Shown here in pieces: positions 43,679 through 51,065 of a stretch of 64,000 bases of DNA; position 1 is the first letter of the stretch, and each line of letters opens with the position of its first letter. The stretch is from Bacilli bacterium. GTDB taxonomy: Bacteria > Bacillota_I > Bacilli_A > RF39 > UBA660. The DNA lies in the NCBI GenBank assembly GCA_017542065.1, contig JAFXXX010000019.1:1-64000 (forward strand). Direction: 5' to 3'. Made by a program: the position numbers and the translations under genes. The notes under the pieces are model-generated. The model did no database searches. It was not told the origin of the DNA and saw nothing but the letters and a program-made list of their open reading frames with translations.

Positions 43679-45408
43679 ATTTAAAAGATTTATATATTAA
43701 CTTTTTTATATCAAAAGGACATAAACAAATACCAAGTGCTCCAATAGTACCTGAAAATGATCCTTCAGTACTATTTAATACAGCTGGCATGCAACCATTA
43801 ATACCTTATTTAATGGGAGAAAAGCATCCTTATGGAACAAGACTATGTGACTATCAAAAATGCGTTAGAACTAATGATTTAGATAATATAGGAGATAGTT
43901 ATCACCATACATTTTTTGAAATGCTTGGTAACTGGTCTTTAGGAGACTATTTTAAAGAAGAAAGTATTGCTTGGAGTTATGAATTTTTAACTAAAGTATT
44001 AAATATACCTAATGAAAGATTAGCAGTTACTATTTATGCTGGATCTGATCTTGTACCTTTCGATGAGGAAGCTCATGATTTATGGATTAAGCAAGGAATA
44101 CCAGAAGAGAGAATAGCTAGAACAGTTGATGATAACTTCTGGATAGCAGGAGAAACAGGACCATGTGGACCTGATACTGAAATATTCTACTTTAGATCTG
44201 AAGATCCTATTCCAGAAAAATTTGACCCAGAAGATGAAAGATGGGTCGAAATTTGGAATAATGTATTTATGCAATATGAAAAGCATGAAGATGGCTCATT
44301 TACTGAATTACCTAAGAAAAATGTAGATACTGGAATGGGAGTAGAAAGAACTACTGCTATACTTGAAGGAAAATATGACAACTATACATCAAGTATATTC
44401 ATGCCTTACATAAATGTTCTTGAAAAGATATCTAATAAAAGTTATAATGATTATAGTAAGGAGATGCGTATTATAGCAGATCATATTAGATCTTCTGTAT
44501 TTATAATTGCAGACCCTTCAAAAGTAGTTCCATCTAATACAAATCAAGGTTATATCTTAAGAAGATTAATAAGAAGAATAATTAGATATGTTAGAAAATT
44601 AGATATAGATATTAATTCTAATTGGGAAGATGAATTAATTGATTTAGTAATAGATAACTATAAATCTTATTATAGTGAATTAGATAATAAAGATTATATT
44701 AAAGAAGTATTTAATAACGAAAAAGTTAAGTTTAGTAAGACTCTAGAAAAAGGTTTAAAAGAGTTTGAAAAGATTAGTAATGCTGATATAGATGGTGAAC
44801 ATGCATTCCATTTATATGATACTTATGGATTCCCAATTGAACTTACTTTAGAATTAGCTAAAGAAAAAGGAATTAAAGTAGATGAAAATGGATTTAACGA
44901 AATGTTTAAGAAACATCAAGAACTATCTAGAACATCATCTCAAGGTATGTTTAAAGGTGGTTTAGCATCTACTGGTGAAATGGAAACTAAATATCATACT
45001 GCAACTCACTTACTAAATGCAGCATTAAAGATAACTGTTAATCCAGAATCACATCAAAGAGGATCTAATATTACTTCAGAAAGAATGAGATTTGACTTTA
45101 ATTGTGATCATAAACTTACAGATGAAGAAATTAAAGCTACTGAAGAATTAATTAATAAATGGATTTCTGAAGGATTAGTAGTTACTAAAGAAGAAATGCC
45201 TAAGATGGAAGCTGTTAATCAAGGTGCTGAATGTATGTTTATAGAAAAGTATCCAGATATTGTTACAGTATATAAAATAGGTGATGTTTCTATAGAAATT
45301 TGTGGTGGACCACACGTTAGTAATACTTCTGAACTTGGAACATTTAAAATTGTTAAAGAAGAAGCTTCTTCTGCTGGTGTAAGAAGAATTAAAGCTATAT
45401 TAGAATAA
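43675..45408 (+). CDS. alaS: Alanyl-tRNA synthetase, compact form
   Basis: A class II AlaRS of 577 residues against about 870-880 usually. The catalytic and tRNA-recognition part is complete to about 430 (FFISKGHKQIPSAP, FFEMLGNWSLGDYF, GPCGPDTEI, NVDTGMGVERT). Then, after GMFKGGLASTGEMETK, it passes straight into the editing core: zinc motif HTATH (His441, His445) and CGGPH (Cys543, His547), ending ARRIKAI-like. The beta-barrel subdomain that normally lies between (with the TPFYAEGGGQ stretch) and the whole C-Ala domain are missing. The frame is intact and the end clean, so it looks like a natural short form rather than a broken gene. Confidence 0.95.
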   Translation: MNLKDLYINFFISKGHKQIPSAPIVPENDPSVLFNTAGMQPLIPYLMGEKHPYGTRLCDYQKCVRTNDLDNIGDSYHHTFFEMLGNWSLGDYFKEESIAWSYEFLTKVLNIPNERLAVTIYAGSDLVPFDEEAHDLWIKQGIPEERIARTVDDNFWIAGETGPCGPDTEIFYFRSEDPIPEKFDPEDERWVEIWNNVFMQYEKHEDGSFTELPKKNVDTGMGVERTTAILEGKYDNYTSSIFMPYINVLEKISNKSYNDYSKEMRIIADHIRSSVFIIADPSKVVPSNTNQGYILRRLIRRIIRYVRKLDIDINSNWEDELIDLVIDNYKSYYSELDNKDYIKEVFNNEKVKFSKTLEKGLKEFEKISNADIDGEHAFHLYDTYGFPIELTLELAKEKGIKVDENGFNEMFKKHQELSRTSSQGMFKGGLASTGEMETKYHTATHLLNAALKITVNPESHQRGSNITSERMRFDFNCDHKLTDEEIKATEELINKWISEGLVVTKEEMPKMEAVNQGAECMFIEKYPDIVTVYKIGDVSIEICGGPHVSNTSELGTFKIVKEEASSAGVRRIKAILE

Positions 45409-45419
45409 AAGGAGAATAT

Positions 45420-46529
45420 ATGAAGAAAAGATATTTGTTACCAATAATAACAATTATAGTAGTACTAGCCTTAGTTGGTGGTTGTTATTATATGACTATG
45501 CCAATGCAAGGACAAAGTGAAAAAGTAGAATTTAAGATTAGTGATGGAGATCATGCAAGAACTGTCATTAAGAATCTTAAGAAAGCTAAATTAATTAAGA
45601 GTGAATATTTTGCTTTACTATACTATAAAATGAATAGTACTACAAAACATCCTATATCATTTAAAGCGGGAGATTATGATTTAAATAAAGCAGATAGCTT
45701 AAGAGATATATTTGATACTTTAAATGATTCTACTGCAGCTATAGATAAAGACTCTAAGAAAGTATCTTTCCCAGAAGGTGGAAGATTAACTGATTTTGCT
45801 TTAAAAATAGCTAATTCTTATGATTTAGATGTAAATACAGTAATATCTGAAATGGATGATCCTGTATTTGTACAAAAAATGATAGATAAATATGAAATAG
45901 TAACTGCTTCAGTATTAAATGAAAATATTAAGCATCCATTAGAAGGATATTTATATGGAGATACATATTTTCTTAAGAAAGATGCTACAGTTCAAGAAAT
46001 AACTGAAAAATTAGTTAGTACAATGAATAATAAGGTTAAAGCTAGCTTTGATGAAAATAAGTATAAAGGTGTTAATTATCATGATATTTTAGCAGTAGCT
46101 TCTATTGTAGAACATGAAGGGCCTGCTAAAACAACTAAAACATATAAAGAAGAACTTCAAGGAGTTGCTCAAGTATTCCTAAATAGAATAGCAATTGGAA
46201 TGAGTCTTGGTTCTGATGTTACTACTTATTATTCTGCTAATAAAAGAATTGGAACTGATGTATTAACTGTTGCAGACTTCAATATTTGTGATGGATATAA
46301 TACTAGAGGAAACTGTGTTCCTGGTATTCCAGTTGGTCCTATTTCATCAGCTTCTAAGGATTCAATTGATGCTGTTGTAAAAGGAATTATGAAGCCAATG
46401 GATAAATATAAAGATTATTATTACTTTGTTGCAGATAAGAATACTAATATACATTTTTCTAAAACAGATGCTGATCAACAAAAAGTAATTAAAGAATTAA
46501 AAAACCAAGATTTATGGTTAGAAGAATAA
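45420..46529 (+). CDS. mltG: Endolytic murein transglycosylase MltG (YceG-like)
   Basis: MltG, 369 residues, cuts nascent glycan strands at the membrane. N-terminal transmembrane segment (about 5-24), a small LysM-like region, then the YceG domain with ASIVEHEG holding the catalytic Glu, and GLxSDVTTYY- and PGIPVGPISS-type motifs. Cys22 after VGG resembles a weak lipobox, but a plain anchor is more usual. It starts 11 bases after alaS and is probably on the same T-box transcript; the terminator follows. Confidence 0.94.
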   Translation: MKKRYLLPIITIIVVLALVGGCYYMTMPMQGQSEKVEFKISDGDHARTVIKNLKKAKLIKSEYFALLYYKMNSTTKHPISFKAGDYDLNKADSLRDIFDTLNDSTAAIDKDSKKVSFPEGGRLTDFALKIANSYDLDVNTVISEMDDPVFVQKMIDKYEIVTASVLNENIKHPLEGYLYGDTYFLKKDATVQEITEKLVSTMNNKVKASFDENKYKGVNYHDILAVASIVEHEGPAKTTKTYKEELQGVAQVFLNRIAIGMSLGSDVTTYYSANKRIGTDVLTVADFNICDGYNTRGNCVPGIPVGPISSASKDSIDAVVKGIMKPMDKYKDYYYFVADKNTNIHFSKTDADQQKVIKELKNQDLWLEE

Positions 46530-46553
46530 ACCTACAAATATGTAGGTTTTTTT
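46528..46553 (+). terminator. Terminator of mltG
   Basis: Stem AAACCTACA / TGTAGGTTT with an AATA loop and seven T. A second copy of the same arms follows the next gene. Confidence 0.9.
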
Positions 46554-46554
46554 C

Positions 46555-46583
46555 TTGATATAAATATAAAAATATAGTAATAT
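46555..46583 (+). promoter_or_regulatory. Promoter of the 46608 gene
   Basis: TTGATA (46555-46560), one base after the terminator T-run, a 17-base spacer and TAATAT (46578-46583). Confidence 0.6.
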
Positions 46584-46607
46584 GAGATTAGGGTTCAGGA
46601 GGTTATA

Positions 46608-47396
46608 ATGGAAACATTAACAAAAGAAGAAGTTGCAATAATAGAAGAAAGAGAAAAATTAGCTAGTTATTTGGAAAGAATAAAAGATGATGAAAAAAGA
46701 TATTTTGAAAGAGAATACCTTGAAAGTATATTATTTGATGTTTATACAGATAGCGAAAAAAGAACATTTAAAAGAATAGGATTCCTTTCAAATACATTAT
46801 CTAAAATAGATTTAAGTGAAATATCATTTGATGGTGTATCATTTAATGGTGAAGATTATCCTAATTTAGATGAAGGTGAACAAGTAGATTTAAGTAATAC
46901 TAATGCTGTAATAGATTTTAGTAAATCATATGAATATTTAACTAGAGGCCAAGTAGAAATAACTAGTTTTGATTTTCATGGAACAGATTTATCTAATAAT
47001 AACTGGCATGCTTTAACTCAAAAATGTTTTGGGTTTATTAAAAATACTAATTTATCAGGTACTAAGACTAAATTAACTGATGGAGGTAAAAAAGTATACT
47101 TAAAATTAAATCATACTGATTTATCAGGTAATGATTTATCTGATATATCTATTGATCATAGTAAACAAATATCAATGTCTCCTGAAATTGCATTTATCGC
47201 TTGTGGTTTAACTAAAACAGGTATAAATATTGGTTATAGAGGAAATGATTCAATTATAAAAAGTGAAATTAGGACAAATCCTAATTATGATGGATGTACT
47301 TATAATGGAAGAACAATTAATATATCTGAAGACATTAGTCAAATTAGAACTCAAGCTAAAAAGAAAATAATGGAAAATCCAGCAATAAAGAAATAA
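46608..47396 (+). CDS. Pentapeptide-repeat-like protein, unknown
   Basis: A 262-residue soluble protein. An N-terminal helical part (1-65, Glu/Arg rich) is followed by irregular DLS/NLS phrases (KIDLSEISFDGVSF, FHGTDLSNNN, NTNLSGT, NHTDLSGNDLSDISID) like a degenerate pentapeptide-repeat beta helix (about 68-185), and a short basic end. It is inserted between mltG and ireB, with its own promoter and near-identical terminators on both sides. Pentapeptide proteins can mimic DNA or act in stress, but no role can be read here. Confidence 0.7.
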   Translation: METLTKEEVAIIEEREKLASYLERIKDDEKRYFEREYLESILFDVYTDSEKRTFKRIGFLSNTLSKIDLSEISFDGVSFNGEDYPNLDEGEQVDLSNTNAVIDFSKSYEYLTRGQVEITSFDFHGTDLSNNNWHALTQKCFGFIKNTNLSGTKTKLTDGGKKVYLKLNHTDLSGNDLSDISIDHSKQISMSPEIAFIACGLTKTGINIGYRGNDSIIKSEIRTNPNYDGCTYNGRTINISEDISQIRTQAKKKIMENPAIKK

Positions 47397-47400
47397 TATA

Positions 47401-47430
47401 AAACCTACATAAAAATGTGTAGGTTTTTTC
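47401..47430 (+). terminator. Terminator of the 46608 gene
   Basis: Arms AAACCTACA (47401-47409) and TGTAGGTTT (47418-47426), then T residues. The arms are identical to those of the mltG terminator; only the loop differs. Confidence 0.88.
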
Positions 47431-47472
47431 TTTTATTTATGATATAATATAAATCGTTAAAGAGGTGAAATT

Positions 47473-47718
47473 ATGACTGAGGAGACAAATGTATTTGACC
47501 CGAAGAACGTTAACAATAATCTTGTAAAGGAAACTTTAGAAGACGTAAAAGAAGCTCTAGAAGAAAGAGGATATAATTCAGTAAACCAATTAGTTGGTTA
47601 CCTAATTAGTGGTGATCCTGGTTATATATCAAACTACAAAGAAAGTAGACAAAAAATAACTAGAATTGATAGAACTGATATAATTGAATGTTTACTTAGA
47701 TATTATTTAAATAAATAA
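47473..47718 (+). CDS. ireB: IreB family regulatory phosphoprotein
   Basis: An 81-residue protein of the IreB (DUF965, YrzL) family, a small target of PASTA Ser/Thr kinases in enterococci. VKETLEDVKEALEERGYNSVNQLVGYLISGDPGYI and RIDRTDIIECLLRYYL are characteristic. The near N-terminal Thr residues are where the family is phosphorylated. GAGGTGAAATT precedes the ATG; TATAAT is at 47443-47448. The stop overlaps the ruvX start (TAATG). The matching kinase is not in the window. Confidence 0.95.
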   Translation: MTEETNVFDPKNVNNNLVKETLEDVKEALEERGYNSVNQLVGYLISGDPGYISNYKESRQKITRIDRTDIIECLLRYYLNK

Positions 47719-48137
47719 TGAGATATTTGGGGTTAGATTTAGGTACCAAGACACTTGGTATAGCTAAAAGTGATAGTTTAGGTTTAATAGCTTCTTCATA
47801 TAAGCTAATTAAGTTTGAAAATGAAGATTATGAATCTTTAATTAATCCATTAAAAGAAATAATAGATGAACTTAAAGTAGATAAACTTGTTTTAGGTTTG
47901 CCTAAAAATATGGATAATAGTTTAGGATTTGCTTCTGAAAGAAGTTTAAAATTTAAAAAGTTAATTGAAGATAATATAAATATAGAAGTAATACTTCAAG
48001 ATGAAAGATTATCTTCTGTAGAAGCTAATAACTTAATGATTATGGGTGATACATCAAGAAAGAATAGAAAGGAAAAAGTAGATGCTTTGGCAGCTACTAT
48101 AATACTTCAAAGATATTTAGATCAAAGAAAGGATTAA
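47718..48137 (+). CDS. ruvX: Holliday junction resolvase-like / pre-16S nuclease YqgF
   Basis: A 139-residue RNase H-fold protein starting MRYLGLDLGTKTLGIAKSD, with a VLGLPKNMD segment and the DERLSS motif; a late Asp (KVDALAA) completes the acidic site. The family is implicated in 16S rRNA 5' processing and named putative resolvase. Overlaps ireB by one base. Confidence 0.96.
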   Translation: MRYLGLDLGTKTLGIAKSDSLGLIASSYKLIKFENEDYESLINPLKEIIDELKVDKLVLGLPKNMDNSLGFASERSLKFKKLIEDNINIEVILQDERLSSVEANNLMIMGDTSRKNRKEKVDALAATIILQRYLDQRKD

Positions 48138-48144
48138 TATCATC

Positions 48145-48399
48145 ATGAAAAAAGATATAATCACATTCATGAATAATAACGGGGAAATAACTAACGCAAG
48201 AATATTATATGCATATGAAAAAACTGGTGGTAAGCTTGGTATAGTTTATACAGATGATACTAAAATGGAAAATGGTAGTATTAAAACATATGCTAGGGTA
48301 TTTAATCCTAAGAATAATAAATTAGAAAAAATAACTAAAAAAGAAGAATGGGAATTCATATCTAAATTATTAGAAAGTTTAGAGAAAAAGGGGAAATGA
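48145..48399 (+). CDS. DUF1292 family protein (YrzB-like)
   Basis: An 84-residue small acidic-basic protein; the position after ireB-ruvX and the TYARVFNPKNNKLEKITKKEEWEFISK end identify the YrzB/DUF1292 family. The function is unknown. A weak ribosome binding site and seven-base gap from ruvX suggest coupled translation. Confidence 0.85.
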   Translation: MKKDIITFMNNNGEITNARILYAYEKTGGKLGIVYTDDTKMENGSIKTYARVFNPKNNKLEKITKKEEWEFISKLLESLEKKGK

Positions 48400-48402
48400 T
48401 AT

Positions 48403-49002
48403 ATGCATAAAGACATTATAAAAGCAATGGAAAAATATGCAGATGAAGAAAATATTCCTATAATGGAGAAAAAAGGAATAGATTTTTTATGTAAGTTTAT
48501 AGAAAAGAATGAAATTAAGTCTATTCTAGAACTTGGAACTGCTATTGGGTATTCTGCTATTAGAATGGCTTTAACATCTAAAGATGTAAAAATTACATCA
48601 GTAGAAAGAAATCAAGAAAGATATATGATGGCTGTTAAAAATGTTAAAGCATGTGATCTAGAAGATAGAATTACTTTAATATGTGGGGATGCATTAGATG
48701 TAGATATTAAAGAAAAGTATGACATGATATTTATTGATGCTGCTAAAGCTCAAAATACTAATTTCTTTAATAAATACAAAGAAAATTTAAATAGATATGG
48801 TGTTATAGTTACAGATAATATTTCATTTCATGGCTTTGTAGAATCAAAAGAAGAAATTGAAAATAAAAATCTTAGAGGTTTAGTAAATAAAATAAGAGAT
48901 TATATTGAATTTCTTAAGAATCATCCTGAATATGAAACTAAATTCTATAAAGTAGGAGATGGAATAGCTATAACTTATAAAAAGGAAGATATTAATGAAT
49001 AA
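48403..49002 (+). CDS. trmR: tRNA 5-hydroxyuridine methyltransferase TrmR (YrrM-like)
   Basis: A 199-residue class I SAM O-methyltransferase. SAM motif ILELGTAIGYSAI near 40, then VERN, and the metal-site IFIDAAKAQ with the later TDNI segment. In Bacillus the homologue methylates 5-hydroxyuridine at position 34 of tRNA to 5-methoxyuridine. The two U32 genes that follow make the hydroxyuridine, so the whole pathway is here. It overlaps the next gene by eight bases. Confidence 0.92.
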   Translation: MHKDIIKAMEKYADEENIPIMEKKGIDFLCKFIEKNEIKSILELGTAIGYSAIRMALTSKDVKITSVERNQERYMMAVKNVKACDLEDRITLICGDALDVDIKEKYDMIFIDAAKAQNTNFFNKYKENLNRYGVIVTDNISFHGFVESKEEIENKNLRGLVNKIRDYIEFLKNHPEYETKFYKVGDGIAITYKKEDINE

Positions 49003-49819
49003 TTTTTACATTACTAATCCAAGTGATATTGATAGATATATTAATTTAGATGTATCTGGATTTATCTTTGGCATAGAAAAATTTAGTAGTGAATTTAATA
49101 GTTATTTATCTTTAGATAAAATTTCTTTAATATGTGATAAATGTAAAAATAATAATAAGGATATTATTATTTTTTTAAATAGATTATATTTTGAACACGA
49201 AATAGATGATCTTAAAGAAACAATTAAAGAATTATCTAAGTTAAATGTAATTATTGGATTTACTGATGATTCAGTATTAAATATATTAGATGAAATAGGT
49301 TTTAAAGGCGAATCTATGCTTATTTCTAACCATTTAGGTACTAATTCATATACACTTGATTTCTACTTAAATAGAGGCGTTAAAAACGCTTATATTAGTA
49401 CTGAAATAACTGTAGATGAAATAAATGAAATAAATAGTCATACAGACTCTAACATATTTATTAAGGGATATGGTTATTTAAATATGGCTACATCATCTAG
49501 AAAGTTATTAACTAACTATTTTAAGTTTATTAATAAGAATAAAGATAAAAATAGTTATACATTTAAAGACTTTGTTACATCAAAAGAATTTAAGATAGTT
49601 GAAGAATATAACTCTAATTTCTATACTGGAGATGTATATAATTCAATTGAATTTATAGATAAATTAGATAATTTAAATATAATACTTGATAATTATATGA
49701 TAGATGAAGAAGTATTCTATAAAGAAGTAAATAATTTTATTAATCATAATATTAGTGAAGGTAATTATACTGGATTCTTAGATAAGAAAACAGTATATAA
49801 GGTAGAAGACTATGAATAG
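48995..49819 (+). CDS. trhP1: U32 family tRNA hydroxylation protein, TrhP1-like
   Basis: A 274-residue U32-family protein, the smaller partner (YrrN position) of tRNA U34 hydroxylation. It is divergent: the barrel-like alternation is visible (SGFIFGIEKFSS, IIIFLNRLYF, ISNHLGTNSYTLDFYLNRGVKNAYISTEIT), but the U32 cysteine signature is absent, as expected for the P1-type partner. It overlaps both neighbours by eight bases, implying coupled translation and a stable complex. Confidence 0.82.
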   Translation: MNNFYITNPSDIDRYINLDVSGFIFGIEKFSSEFNSYLSLDKISLICDKCKNNNKDIIIFLNRLYFEHEIDDLKETIKELSKLNVIIGFTDDSVLNILDEIGFKGESMLISNHLGTNSYTLDFYLNRGVKNAYISTEITVDEINEINSHTDSNIFIKGYGYLNMATSSRKLLTNYFKFINKNKDKNSYTFKDFVTSKEFKIVEEYNSNFYTGDVYNSIEFIDKLDNLNIILDNYMIDEEVFYKEVNNFINHNISEGNYTGFLDKKTVYKVEDYE

Positions 49820-51008
49820 ACCTGAGTTATTAGCTCCAGCTGGAGATTTAGAAAGATTAAAATGGGCTATTGATTATGGTGCAGATGCAGTATATCTTGG
49901 AGGAAAAGAATTCTCTTTAAGATCTAATGCTAAAAACTTCTCTTTAGAAGAAATAAAAGAAGGCTGCGAATATGCTCATGCAAGAAATAAAAAAGTATAT
50001 GTAACAGTAAATATACTATTTCATGAAAATGATACTAATGGATTAATAGAATACTTAAAACATTTAGAAGAATGCAAAGTAGATGCAATAATATCAAGTG
50101 ATTTATTTATATTAGATTTAATAAAAAAAGAAAATATTAATATAGAATTTCATTTATCTACTCAAAAATCATCACTTAATAGTGAAGCAGTTAAATTCTA
50201 TTTAAAAAATGGAGTTAAAAGAGTAGTTTTAGCTAGAGAATGTTCTTTAGATGATATGAAATCTATAAAAGCAAGAACAAATGCAGATATGGAAGTATTC
50301 ATACATGGTGCTATGTGTATGGGATACTCTGGTAGATGCACATTATCTAATTATTTTACTAATAGAGACTCAAATAGAGGCGCATGTGCGCAGATTTGTA
50401 GATGGGTCTTTGATTTATATGATGGAGATGAAAAAGTCTCTAATGAGACTAAATTCTCATTTGCTCCTAAAGATCAGCAATTGCTTTTATATATTAAAGA
50501 ATTAATGGAAATAGGAGTTAATTCATTTAAAATAGAAGGTAGAATGAAATCAGTTTACTATTTAGCTACAATCCTATCTGTATATAGAAAAGTAATTGAT
50601 GGAATACTAGATGGTACATATAAATATGATCCTCTAGATGAAATAATACTTAGAAGATGCGCTAATAGAGAATCACTTCCTCAATATGTAAAAGAATTTC
50701 CAGGAGTAAATGAACAATACTACATGGATAGAGAAGAAAAAACTAACCAAGATTTTCTTGGAGTAGTTCTAGGATATGATAAAGAAACTAAAGAAATTAT
50801 CTTAGAAGAAAGAAATTACTTCTCTGTAGGAGATAAAATAAATATATTTAGTCCAGGTAATAGAAGTATCTTCCTAGATGTGAAATATATCAAAAATGAA
50901 GCAAATGAATTCGTAGAAAATGCCAATCATCCAAGAGAAGTTCTAAGAATTCCTTGTGATACTGAAGTAAATGTAAATGATTTAATAAGAGTAGATTTTA
51001 TCAATTGA
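49812..51008 (+). CDS. trhP2: U32 family tRNA hydroxylation protein, TrhP2-like
   Basis: A 398-residue U32-family protein (YrrO position). It starts MNRPELLAPAGDLERLKWAIDYGADAVYLGG, and has the U32 signature EVFIHGAMCMGYSGRC followed by further cysteines (GACAQICRW) that fit an Fe-S site. Hydroxylates U34 of tRNA using prephenate in the known systems. Its stop codon overlaps the promoter of the next gene. Confidence 0.95.
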   Translation: MNRPELLAPAGDLERLKWAIDYGADAVYLGGKEFSLRSNAKNFSLEEIKEGCEYAHARNKKVYVTVNILFHENDTNGLIEYLKHLEECKVDAIISSDLFILDLIKKENINIEFHLSTQKSSLNSEAVKFYLKNGVKRVVLARECSLDDMKSIKARTNADMEVFIHGAMCMGYSGRCTLSNYFTNRDSNRGACAQICRWVFDLYDGDEKVSNETKFSFAPKDQQLLLYIKELMEIGVNSFKIEGRMKSVYYLATILSVYRKVIDGILDGTYKYDPLDEIILRRCANRESLPQYVKEFPGVNEQYYMDREEKTNQDFLGVVLGYDKETKEIILEERNYFSVGDKINIFSPGNRSIFLDVKYIKNEANEFVENANHPREVLRIPCDTEVNVNDLIRVDFIN

Positions 51009-51025
51009 TAAAGTTTTCTTTTTTT
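50997..51025 (+). terminator. Weak terminator of the trhP2 operon
   Basis: A palindromic TTTATC-AATT-GATAAA hairpin over the stop codon, then GTTTTC and seven T. The stem is A/T only, so termination may be partial. Confidence 0.5.
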
Positions 51026-51033
51026 GGTATAAT
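51005..51033 (+). promoter_or_regulatory. Promoter of the ABC genes, -35 in the hairpin
   Basis: TTGATA (51005-51010), a 17-base spacer and TATAAT (51028-51033). The -35 overlaps the trhP2 stop codon and the loop and right arm of the hairpin. Confidence 0.7.
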
Positions 51034-51065
51034 TTAAGTTGTATGATAAAGGAGTTGAATAATAA

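Noticed and set aside
45420..45490. MltG as a lipoprotein (VGGC near residue 22)
   Set aside because: The lipobox is poor and the family normally keeps an uncleaved transmembrane anchor; left as a remark only.
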